Part shown: positions 1 to 6,350 of the stretch, piece by piece
Layout: each line of letters opens with the position of its first letter
Numbering within the stretch: position 1 is the first letter of the stretch
Source of the DNA: Deltaproteobacteria bacterium
GTDB lineage: Bacteria; Desulfobacterota; DSM-4660; Desulfatiglandales; HGW-15
Assembly: GCA_019307805.1 (NCBI GenBank)
Contig: JAFDIX010000133.1
Coordinates: forward strand, 1 to 7,419
Direction: 5' to 3'
DNA: 7,419 nt
Translations under genes and position numbers: made by a program
The notes under the pieces: generated by a model
The model's input: only the letters and a program-made list of their open reading frames with translations
The model's database searches: none
Told to the model about the DNA's origin: nothing

Positions 1-167
1 AAGATATTCCTCCCAAGGTTTCGATTGATGAAGCCGTGGAGATGGGTAAAAAGTTCGGCACGGAAGAGTCCGGAGCCTTTATCAACGGCATTCTGGATAA
101 GATATATGATACCACGAAGGGAGATCTGTCTCCCGAGAAAAGCAGACCACAGAATAGTGTGAGGTGA
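1..167 (+). CDS. nusB: Transcription antitermination protein NusB, C-terminal fragment
   Basis: The last 54 codons of an open frame that enters from the left edge (first whole codon at 3, stop TGA at 165-167). The visible peptide begins DIPPKVSIDEAVEMGKKFG and continues through ESGAFINGILDKIYD. This matches the conserved C-terminal helices of NusB (PxKVxInEAvElaKkFG, then FvNGvLdki). NusB pairs with NusE (ribosomal protein S10) on boxA RNA and supports antitermination of rRNA transcription. The final 18 or so residues (TTKGDLSPEK onward) are a polar, probably disordered tail beyond the folded domain. It lies directly upstream of leuS, and its stop codon overlaps the leuS Shine-Dalgarno sequence, so the two are probably co-transcribed and translationally linked. 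The identification rests on this fragment only, but the motif is distinctive. Confidence 0.85.
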   Translation, partial: DIPPKVSIDEAVEMGKKFGTEESGAFINGILDKIYDTTKGDLSPEKSRPQNSVR

Positions 168-176
168 AGTGAGACA

Positions 177-2756
177 ATGAGATACAATCCTCAAAAACTG
201 GAAAAGAAGTGGCAGACCTACTGGGAAGAGGAGGGTTTGTTCAGGGTTGATGAGAATCCGGACAAGGAAAAGTATTACCTTTTGGAAATGTTCCCCTATC
301 CTTCAGGCAAGATCCATATGGGCCATGCACGGAACTACACTATCGGGGATGTTGTCGCGAGATACAAAAAGATGTGTGGCAAGAATGTGCTGCATCCCAT
401 GGGGTGGGACGCATTCGGCCTTCCCGCCGAGAACGCTGCCATTGAAAACGAAACCCATCCCGCCAAATGGACCCACACAAACATAGAAACCATGAAGGCC
501 CAACTCAAAAGAATGGGTTTCAGTTATGACTGGAACCGGGAGTTGGCGACCTGCGATCCTGAATACTACCATTGGGAGCAGCTCATCTTTTTGAAGATGT
601 ACGAGAAGGGGCTGGCCTATAAAAAACGGACCTATGTGAACTGGTGTGAAAACTGTCAGACCGTTCTGGCAAAAGAGCAGGTGGAGAACGGATGCTGCTG
701 GAGACACACGGAGCAGGAAGTCAAAATCAAGGAGATGGACTCCTGGTTTTTCAAGATCACTGACTATGCCGAAGAGATACTCGATCATTGTGAACATTTG
801 CCCGGTTGGCCCGATCGGGTGCTGACCATGCAAAAAAACTGGATCGGCAAAAGCCACGGCGCCATCATTCGCTTCCCCATGGCGGGATCCGAGGAAGTGA
901 TAGAGGTCTACACCACCAGGCAGGACACCCTCTATGGCGCTACCTTTATGTGCTTCGCCCCGGAGCACCCCATGCTTAGGGAGATCATCCGGGGGCAGCC
1001 CCAGGAGAAGGAAGTGTTGGCCTTTATTGAGGAAATCCTCAAAGTGGACAATTATATCAGGACCGCTGATTTTACCGTCAAGGAGGGGGTCTTCACCGGG
1101 CGGTACTGTCTGAATCCCGCGACAGAAGAGGAAATTCCCATCTATGTGGCCAATTTTGTCCTTTTTGACTACGGTACCGGCGCCATAATGGCTGTACCTA
1201 CACATGATCAGAGGGATTTTGAGTTTGCAAAAAAATATGATCTCCCCCTTCGGGTTGTCATCATGCCACCGGATGATGAGATTACTGAAGAGAGCATGAC
1301 AGAAGCCTATGAGGGCAGCGGGTATCTCGTAAACTCAGGCCCTTTTAACGGGGAACCCAACCTGGAGGCCCTGGACAGAATTGCAGAATACCTGGAGTCC
1401 AAGGAAAAGGGGTATAAGACCGTCAACTTCAAGCTGAGGGACTGGAACATCTCAAGGCAGAGATACTGGGGCGCGCCCATTCCGGTCATCTACTGTGACC
1501 AATGTGGGACGGTCCCGGTCCCTGAAAAGGACCTTCCCGTCAAACTTCCCCTGGAACTCGAGATGAGGGAGAACGGGGGGTCACCGCTCCCCTTTGAGCC
1601 CAGTTTCTATGAGACGTCCTGTCCCACCTGCAGTGGTCATGCGAGAAGGGAAACCGATACCATGGATACCTTTGTGGAATCCTCCTGGTATTTTGACAGG
1701 TACGCCTGTCCTGATTATGACAAAGGCCCGGTAGACCCCCGGAGGGTGGATTACTGGATGCCCGTGGACCAGTATATCGGAGGCATTGAACATGCCATTT
1801 TGCACCTTCTTTACTCCCGCTTCTATACACGGGTTTTGCGGGATTTTGGTTACCTGAAGGTGAGTGAACCATTCACCAATCTGCTTACCCAGGGCATGGT
1901 CTGCAAAGAGACGCAGGAATGCCCCAATCACAGATTTCTTTACCCGGAAGAAGTGAGTGGTGATAATCTGTGTGTCCACTGCCAGTCCGATGTGATCACC
2001 GGCAACACCGTCAAAATGTCCAAATCAAAGAAAAATGTGGTGGACCCCGAGGCCTTGATCAATCGCTATGGTGCTGATACGGTGCGAATGTTCTGTCTCT
2101 TCGCGTCACCGCCGGAAAGGGATTTGGAATGGAGTGATCAGGGTGTTGAAGGATCATTCAGGTTTTTAAATCGTGTCTGGCGGCTTGTCGATGAGAATCT
2201 TGAAGCAATGATTAGTGTATCGGCCTATGGGGGGAGGGAATCCCTGACGAACCCTCTGCAAGAGATCCATCGCAAGACCCATCAGACCATTAAAAAAGTG
2301 ACCAATGATATCGAGGACCGCTTTCATTTCAATACGGCCATCAGCGCCGTTATGGAACTGGTCAACGAGGTCAACAGGTATCTGGGCAGCCAGGCGGAAA
2401 GATCGGCCCTGGCCTGGTCCGTTATTCGGGAGGCCGTTGAGACGACCGTGATCATGCTCTCTCCTGTTGTGCCCCACATAAGTGAAGAACTGTGGAACAG
2501 GCTCGGCCACCATACCACCCTTCTCAAGGTCCCGTGGCCCGCATTTCGCCCCGAGGCCCTGGAGGCGGAGAAACGGTTGGTTGTTGTGCAGGTGAACGGC
2601 AAGGTGAGGAGCAGGATAGAGGTGCCGGCCTCACTGAATGACGAGGAGATAGAGGCCGAGGCACTCAAAGATGATAAGGTGCAGCGACATATTGGCGGCA
2701 AAACGATCCGGAAAGTGATCGTGGTCCAGCAGAAACTGGTCAATGTGGTCATTTGA
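177..2756 (+). CDS. leuS: Leucine--tRNA ligase (LeuRS, class Ia)
   Basis: Charges tRNA-Leu with leucine in the cytoplasm. The 859 residues match bacterial LeuRS length. The Rossmann catalytic core carries the HIGH-type motif HMGH at 47-50 and KMSKS at 613-617. A zinc-type cluster lies at C157/C160 with C173/C174. The CP1 editing domain spans roughly 225-415. It has the threonine-rich motif TTRQDT at 246-251 (Q replaces the usual P) and the GTGAIMAVP...HDQRD segment, whose D344 corresponds to the universal editing aspartate. A second Cys4 set is C440/C443 and C482/C485. The leucine-specific insertion before KMSKS carries C576, C582, H585, C599 and C602. An anticodon-binding helical domain (about 655-790) and a C-terminal domain (about 797-859) complete the protein. 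The ATG at 177 is preceded by GAGGTGA (161-167), 9 nt upstream and overlapping the nusB stop. It ends in tandem in-frame stops, TGA then TAA (2754-2759). lptE follows after 27 nt. Confidence 0.98.
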   Translation: MRYNPQKLEKKWQTYWEEEGLFRVDENPDKEKYYLLEMFPYPSGKIHMGHARNYTIGDVVARYKKMCGKNVLHPMGWDAFGLPAENAAIENETHPAKWTHTNIETMKAQLKRMGFSYDWNRELATCDPEYYHWEQLIFLKMYEKGLAYKKRTYVNWCENCQTVLAKEQVENGCCWRHTEQEVKIKEMDSWFFKITDYAEEILDHCEHLPGWPDRVLTMQKNWIGKSHGAIIRFPMAGSEEVIEVYTTRQDTLYGATFMCFAPEHPMLREIIRGQPQEKEVLAFIEEILKVDNYIRTADFTVKEGVFTGRYCLNPATEEEIPIYVANFVLFDYGTGAIMAVPTHDQRDFEFAKKYDLPLRVVIMPPDDEITEESMTEAYEGSGYLVNSGPFNGEPNLEALDRIAEYLESKEKGYKTVNFKLRDWNISRQRYWGAPIPVIYCDQCGTVPVPEKDLPVKLPLELEMRENGGSPLPFEPSFYETSCPTCSGHARRETDTMDTFVESSWYFDRYACPDYDKGPVDPRRVDYWMPVDQYIGGIEHAILHLLYSRFYTRVLRDFGYLKVSEPFTNLLTQGMVCKETQECPNHRFLYPEEVSGDNLCVHCQSDVITGNTVKMSKSKKNVVDPEALINRYGADTVRMFCLFASPPERDLEWSDQGVEGSFRFLNRVWRLVDENLEAMISVSAYGGRESLTNPLQEIHRKTHQTIKKVTNDIEDRFHFNTAISAVMELVNEVNRYLGSQAERSALAWSVIREAVETTVIMLSPVVPHISEELWNRLGHHTTLLKVPWPAFRPEALEAEKRLVVVQVNGKVRSRIEVPASLNDEEIEAEALKDDKVQRHIGGKTIRKVIVVQQKLVNVVI

Positions 2757-2783
2757 TAATGTGGTGTTCTTTCAGGTGTTGAA

Positions 2784-3356
2784 ATGATTCGTTTGGGGCA
2801 CTCTTCACTGGTTCTTTTATGTGGTATGATGGTTTTGTTTTCCGGAAGTGCCTTCTGGGGTTGCGGTTATCAACTTGCCGCGGATGGCAAGCCCCAGGGG
2901 ATACAGATTGAAAGCATCGCCATTCCTCTTATGACGAGTACTTCTTCACAGGAGGGATTTGAGGCGATCTTTACAAAGGTTATCAGGGAAGAATTTATCT
3001 CCCAGGCCCATGTGCCCCTCGTGCCCCAGGACAGGGCCCAGGCCGTGCTGAACGGTAAAATAACCCATATTTTCACAGATCCCCTGGCCTACGACACCCA
3101 GGAACAGGTCGTAGGCGGCATCCCCTCTGTATACAGACAGACAAACAGGCGGCGCCTCAGACTCACATTGGATGTCAAGATGACGGATCGCAAAAGCGGC
3201 AAGGTGATATGGTATGAGCCCGCCATGTGGGAACAGGCCTTTTTCGATGTGACAACGGATCCTCTTCAGAACCAATATAATCAGGATCAGGCCCTTCGGC
3301 AGATAGCCCGGAAACTGGCCTTCAGGATATATCTCAAAACTATAGAAAGGTTTTGA
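2784..3356 (+). CDS. lptE: LPS-assembly lipoprotein LptE
   Basis: A 190-residue protein of the LptE family (older name RlpB). LptE is an outer-membrane lipoprotein that plugs the LptD barrel and helps place lipopolysaccharide in the outer leaflet. The N-terminus has a short n-region (MIRLGHSS), a hydrophobic stretch (about 9-24), then FWGC at 24-27 followed by GYQLA. C-G-Y-x-L right after the lipidated cysteine is typical of LptE, but F and W at -3 and -2 are a poor lipobox. The C-terminal half shows the family pattern: basic RRRLRLTLDVKMTD strand, GKVIWYE, then a final helix (QALRQIARKLAFRIYLKTIERF region). The start at 2784 has AGGTG at 2774-2778. The gene lies 27 nt after leuS, and its stop overlaps the holA start by one base (TGATG, 3354-3358), indicating translational coupling. 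LptE diverges strongly between lineages, so the call rests on length, lipoprotein signal, C-terminal pattern and the leuS-lptE-holA order. Confidence 0.88.
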   Translation: MIRLGHSSLVLLCGMMVLFSGSAFWGCGYQLAADGKPQGIQIESIAIPLMTSTSSQEGFEAIFTKVIREEFISQAHVPLVPQDRAQAVLNGKITHIFTDPLAYDTQEQVVGGIPSVYRQTNRRRLRLTLDVKMTDRKSGKVIWYEPAMWEQAFFDVTTDPLQNQYNQDQALRQIARKLAFRIYLKTIERF

Positions 3357-4360
3357 TGCCCGCGGAATTGCACCCAGAGGATGTGCTCAAATCACTCGAA
3401 AAGGGGCAGCTTGCCCCTTTTTATCTTTTCTACGGGCCCGGAGAATTTAGACTGGAGAAAACCCTTGGAATGATCAGGGAAGGGTTCATCCCGGAGGCTG
3501 CCAGGGATCTCAATCTGGAACTTTTCTACGGCGGAGAGGTGCGTTCCTCTGAAATTATTAATCATGCTCTATCTCTCCCATTTCTGGCCCGGAACCGTCT
3601 GATTATTGTGAGAAGGACTGAGAATTTCACAGTCGATGAACTGGCGAATTTTGTTTCCTATCTCGATAATCCTTCAGAAACGACCTGCATCATCTTTATC
3701 TCCGGCAAAACAGATTTCAAGAAAAAATTTTACAAAAGCTTCCGATCCTCGGGCAGGGCCGTGAATTTTGGAAAACTGAGAGAGAATCAGGTGACCCCCT
3801 GGATTAAGAGAATGGCCGGGGAACTGGGACTAAAAATAGACGGACAGGCCTGTGTGTATCTTCAACACGTTGTGGGCAACAATCTCGGGGAACTTTACGC
3901 AGAGCTGGAGAAAATGCAAATCCGGTTCGGAAAAAATACCCTGGGGATTGAGGAAGTGAAGGAACTGGTCATCCATAGCCGTGTCTACACTATATTTGAA
4001 CTCATGAATGTGGTATCTGAGAAGAAGTCCGACCGGGCTCTTCCAATCCTTAACAGATTTCTGGAGGAAGAGGACAGCAGGGGGGGGCCCTTGAAGGTCC
4101 TTGGTATGCTCAACAGGCAGGTGCGGCTCCTGTGGCTTGCAAAAGGAATCGCCGGCAAGGGGGGCCGGGCAGGGGATGTTGCAAAGGCTCTTGGAATTCC
4201 CCCCTTCTCGGCCCGTGACTTTGTGAAGCTGTCAGAACACTGGTCACCGGGGGAATTAGAGCGAGGTCTCCAGCTTCTTTACCAGGCCGATGGATTGTTG
4301 AAATCAGGCTCGCGCCCGGGACCGGTAATGGAGAATCTCATCATATCTCTATGTGCTTGA
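3356..4360 (+). CDS. holA: DNA polymerase III delta subunit
   Basis: A 334-residue protein matching HolA in length and layout. HolA (delta) opens the beta sliding clamp as the wrench of the clamp-loader complex during replication. Visible family features are YLFYGPGEFRLEK (23-35, the start of the ATPase-like domain I, which in delta lacks a working Walker A), the RLIIVRR strand (81-87), an IIFISGKTD strand (112-120) and NNLGELYAELEKM (175-187), the hallmark helix of domain II. These are followed by VYTIFELMNVVSEKKSDRAL (210-229) and the C-terminal collar domain with MLNRQVRLLWLAK (251-263), PPFSARDFVK (282-291) and LYQADGLLKSG (308-318). I chose ATG 3356 over the TTG at 3353 because it forms the TGATG overlap with the lptE stop and has AAAGG 5 nt upstream. 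Codons 242-244 lie in a run of eight G (4080-4087). The stop is 6 nt from the rpsT stop on the other strand. Confidence 0.93.
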   Translation: MPAELHPEDVLKSLEKGQLAPFYLFYGPGEFRLEKTLGMIREGFIPEAARDLNLELFYGGEVRSSEIINHALSLPFLARNRLIIVRRTENFTVDELANFVSYLDNPSETTCIIFISGKTDFKKKFYKSFRSSGRAVNFGKLRENQVTPWIKRMAGELGLKIDGQACVYLQHVVGNNLGELYAELEKMQIRFGKNTLGIEEVKELVIHSRVYTIFELMNVVSEKKSDRALPILNRFLEEEDSRGGPLKVLGMLNRQVRLLWLAKGIAGKGGRAGDVAKALGIPPFSARDFVKLSEHWSPGELERGLQLLYQADGLLKSGSRPGPVMENLIISLCA

Positions 4361-4366
4361 AGCGGG

Positions 4367-4636
4367 TTATGAGGATGTGACCTGATTCACCTGGCGTGCA
4401 AGACGGGAAATTCTTCGAGCAGCATTTTTTTTGTGGATGACACCCTTGCATGCGGCCTTCTGGAGGGAGGCGGTAGCCTCTACCAACTTTTCCCCGGCCT
4501 TTTCCTGAGAGGCTTCCTCCACGGCAGTCCGTACTTCCTTGACTGCGTGTTTGGCCCTGGTTTTGTACCCCAAGTTTCTGATTCTTCTCACTTTGCTTTG
4601 TCGAGCCCTTTTCAGGGCAGATTTATGATTTGCCAA
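4367..4636 (-). CDS. rpsT: Small ribosomal subunit protein bS20
   Basis: 89 residues starting MANHKSALKRARQ and rich in Lys, Arg and Ala, the standard bS20 sequence and length. S20 is a three-helix-bundle protein that binds 16S rRNA early in 30S assembly. The start codon is TTG (4636-4634), not ATG. The choice is secure because MANHKSA is the conserved N-terminus and a strong Shine-Dalgarno GAGGAGGTC lies 8 nt upstream (4653-4645). Escherichia coli rpsT also starts with UUG, where the weak codon takes part in autogenous translational control by S20; the same may hold here, by inference. The gene is transcribed alone, diverging from murJ and converging on holA with only 6 nt between stops. I see no hairpin plus T-run terminator after it. 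Confidence 0.98.
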   Translation of the reverse strand: MANHKSALKRARQSKVRRIRNLGYKTRAKHAVKEVRTAVEEASQEKAGEKLVEATASLQKAACKGVIHKKNAARRISRLARQVNQVTSS

Positions 4637-4642
4637 ACCCTT

Positions 4643-4672
4643 TTGACCTCCTCGGTGTTTTATTCATACATG
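4643..4672 (+). promoter_or_regulatory. Possible murJ promoter (weak)
   Basis: TTGACC (4643-4648) lies 18 nt before TACATG (4667-4672). The -35 is good (5 of 6) but the -10 is poor. If used, transcription would start near 4680 and leave a leader of about 24 nt before the murJ TTG. An alternative -10, TATCTT (4679-4684), has no good -35. murJ needs some promoter here because its upstream neighbour is on the other strand, unless readthrough from holA across rpsT supplies it. Confidence 0.22.
4645..4653 (-). promoter_or_regulatory. Strong Shine-Dalgarno of rpsT
   Basis: Read on the minus strand this is GAGGAGGTC, close to the full anti-16S match, 8 nt before the TTG start. It fixes the rpsT start and probably compensates for the weak initiation codon. 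The same bases read on the plus strand include TTGACC, which could serve as a -35 box for murJ. Confidence 0.85.
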
Positions 4673-4674
4673 AA
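4663..4674. promoter_or_regulatory. Operator-like dyad in rpsT/murJ intergenic region
   Basis: A perfect short palindrome, TTCAT-AC-ATGAA, with 5-bp arms and a 2-nt centre. It covers the predicted rpsT transcription start region and the candidate murJ -10. The 2-nt centre is too short for a stable RNA hairpin loop, so if it is functional a DNA-binding dimer is more likely. A 5+5 palindrome can arise by chance in AT-rich DNA. Confidence 0.25.
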
Positions 4675-4681
4675 ACCCTAT

Positions 4682-4710
4682 CTTTTAAGAAAAACAGGTC
4701 ATTTTGTCAA
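4682..4710 (-). promoter_or_regulatory. Sigma70-type promoter of rpsT
   Basis: On the minus strand there is a perfect -35 TTGACA (4710-4705), a 17-nt spacer and a -10 TAAAAG (4687-4682; 4 of 6 consensus positions). The predicted start of transcription is near 4675, giving a leader of about 38 nt that contains the strong Shine-Dalgarno. The -35 box overlaps the murJ initiation codon (4704-4706) and its next codons. A weaker second candidate, TTCTTA (4691-4686) with TATGAA (4668-4663), would give a very short leader. Confidence 0.55.
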
Positions 4711-6293
4711 GAGAAAAGCATCATAAAGAAAATGTAAGCCAGGCCGCCGGGACCGTCGGGTTCTATACGTTCCTGAGCCGAATTCTGGGCCTGGTGCGGG
4801 ACATGGTGATTGCCAAATATTTCGGCTCCGGACCTGCAGCGGATGCCTTTTTCGTGGCCTTTCGCATCCCCAATCTGCTCAGGCGGCTTTTTGCAGAAGG
4901 TTCCCTCACAATCGCCTTTATCCCTGTCTTTGGTGAGTATCTTGTCAAAAAAACCCGGGAAGACGCTTTTCAGGTCGCCAGGGTCGTATTGACCCTTCTC
5001 TCCCTTTTGCTTGCACTGGTAACTGCCCTGGGAATTCTTCTGGCCCCCTGGATCGTCAGGCTTCAGGCCTTTGGGTTTGGCGGATCAGGCTTCAAATACG
5101 ATCTGACAGTGCTGCTCACCCGTATCACCTTTCCCTATATTTTTCTCATCAGCCTGGTCGCTCTTTTTATGGGAATGCTCAATTCACTCCGTCATTTTGC
5201 CGCACCGGCCGCGGCGCCCATTTTTCTCAATGTGGGTATCATTGCTTCCACACTGTGGATTTCTCCTCACCTCTCAGAGCCTATCGTGGCAGTGGCTGTC
5301 GGCGTCATTGTCGGGGGAATTCTTCAAGTCGCCCTTCAGATTCCATGGGTCCTCGAGAAGGGCCTCTCCCTGGCTCCCTGCTGGATGCCCAGGCACCCCG
5401 CTGTGAAACGCATCGGTTTGCTCATGCTGCCGGCTATTTTTGGATCGGCCATTTACCAGTTCAATCAATTCATCGGAACGCTCCTGGCCTCCTTTCTTCC
5501 GGATGGAAGTATCTCCTGGTTGTACTATGCCGACCGCCTTGTGCAGTTTCCCCTGGGTGTATTTGCTATTGCCATCAGCACGGCTGCGCTTCCTTCACTC
5601 TCCAGGCAGGCTGCGCAAAAGGACCTGGTCGGTTTTGGTGAAACACTGAACCACGCCATGCGGCTCGTCTTTTTCATTGCCATTCCCGCCATGGTTGGAT
5701 TGATTGTCCTCAGAAGGCCCATCATAGAGCTCCTGTTTGAACGCGGGGCCTTTGATGCACTCTCAACCACAATGACTTCCAGCGCCCTTCTTTTCTATGC
5801 CCTGGGGCTCTGGGCTTTCTCAGGGATTCGGGTGATGGTGTCAGGGTTTTATGCCCTGCAGGATACAAAGACTCCGGTCAAAATTGCCGCCGTTGCCCTG
5901 ATAGCCAATCTTGGTTTGAGCCTCCTGCTTATGGGGCCCCTCAAGCACGGGGGGCTTGCCCTGGCCCTCTCCTTCGCGTCGACTGTTCAATTCGCGCTTC
6001 TGGTATTATTCCTCAAAACCCGGGTTCAGATCCTGGATTTGCACGGAATCTTCAAATCGGCAGCCAAATGCCTTGTGGCATCCATATGCATGGGGGCCGG
6101 TATATACCTGGTCCATGGCAAATGGATGGTGTCCGGCGTGGAAATGGCCCTCTGGGGCAATATCGTGAATCTCACTGGCCTGGTCCTGCTGGGAATAATC
6201 CTTTATTTTATGGGGATGGCCATTTTGGGTCCGGGGGAACTCAAATCCCTTATGGGGTCTTTGAAACGGGGTAGAGGAAGAAAAACCCAGTAA
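4704..6293 (+). CDS. murJ: Lipid II flippase MurJ (MviN)
   Basis: A 529-residue MOP-superfamily membrane protein that moves lipid II across the inner membrane for peptidoglycan synthesis. The N-terminal signature SRILGLVRDMVIAKYFG through ADAFFVAFRIPNLLRRLFAEG is unmistakable MurJ. By alignment to E. coli MurJ (offset 8), R26, R32, D47, R60 and R278 (in YYADR) match the essential R18, R24, D39, R52 and R270. About 14 hydrophobic segments are visible, roughly at 17-37, 46-66, 90-118, 132-158, 165-187, 193-214, 234-262, 272-297, 316-337, 357-379, 391-412, 416-438, 450-470 and 483-508. The C-terminal tail is basic (KRGRGRK). The start is TTG at 4704: the frame has a stop (TAA) at 4686, no ATG or GTG occurs before the conserved region, and AGGT at 4696-4699 lies just upstream (spacing of only 4 nt). 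The gene diverges from rpsT and is followed by the 6294-6567 repeat region. Confidence 0.96.
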   Translation: MSREKHHKENVSQAAGTVGFYTFLSRILGLVRDMVIAKYFGSGPAADAFFVAFRIPNLLRRLFAEGSLTIAFIPVFGEYLVKKTREDAFQVARVVLTLLSLLLALVTALGILLAPWIVRLQAFGFGGSGFKYDLTVLLTRITFPYIFLISLVALFMGMLNSLRHFAAPAAAPIFLNVGIIASTLWISPHLSEPIVAVAVGVIVGGILQVALQIPWVLEKGLSLAPCWMPRHPAVKRIGLLMLPAIFGSAIYQFNQFIGTLLASFLPDGSISWLYYADRLVQFPLGVFAIAISTAALPSLSRQAAQKDLVGFGETLNHAMRLVFFIAIPAMVGLIVLRRPIIELLFERGAFDALSTTMTSSALLFYALGLWAFSGIRVMVSGFYALQDTKTPVKIAAVALIANLGLSLLLMGPLKHGGLALALSFASTVQFALLVLFLKTRVQILDLHGIFKSAAKCLVASICMGAGIYLVHGKWMVSGVEMALWGNIVNLTGLVLLGIILYFMGMAILGPGELKSLMGSLKRGRGRKTQ

Positions 6294-6350
6294 AGCCCTG
6301 TTCAAGACCGGCGATTGTAAGAAACTTAACGTAAGGGCTTGTGGCGAAGC

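Noticed and set aside
303..1205. Long (300-codon) open frame on the minus strand inside leuS
   Set aside because: It is antisense to a certain LeuRS gene, has no recognisable protein signature and arises from the codon pattern of leuS.
1540..1979. Two overlapping minus-strand open frames inside leuS
   Set aside because: Both lie wholly over conserved LeuRS coding sequence, and their translations show no domain.
3353..3355. TTG as the holA start
   Set aside because: The ATG at 3356 immediately follows, forms the TGATG coupling with the lptE stop and is the stronger codon.
4433..4726. Plus-strand open frame across rpsT and into the start of murJ
   Set aside because: It is the complement of the confident S20 gene and has no family resemblance.
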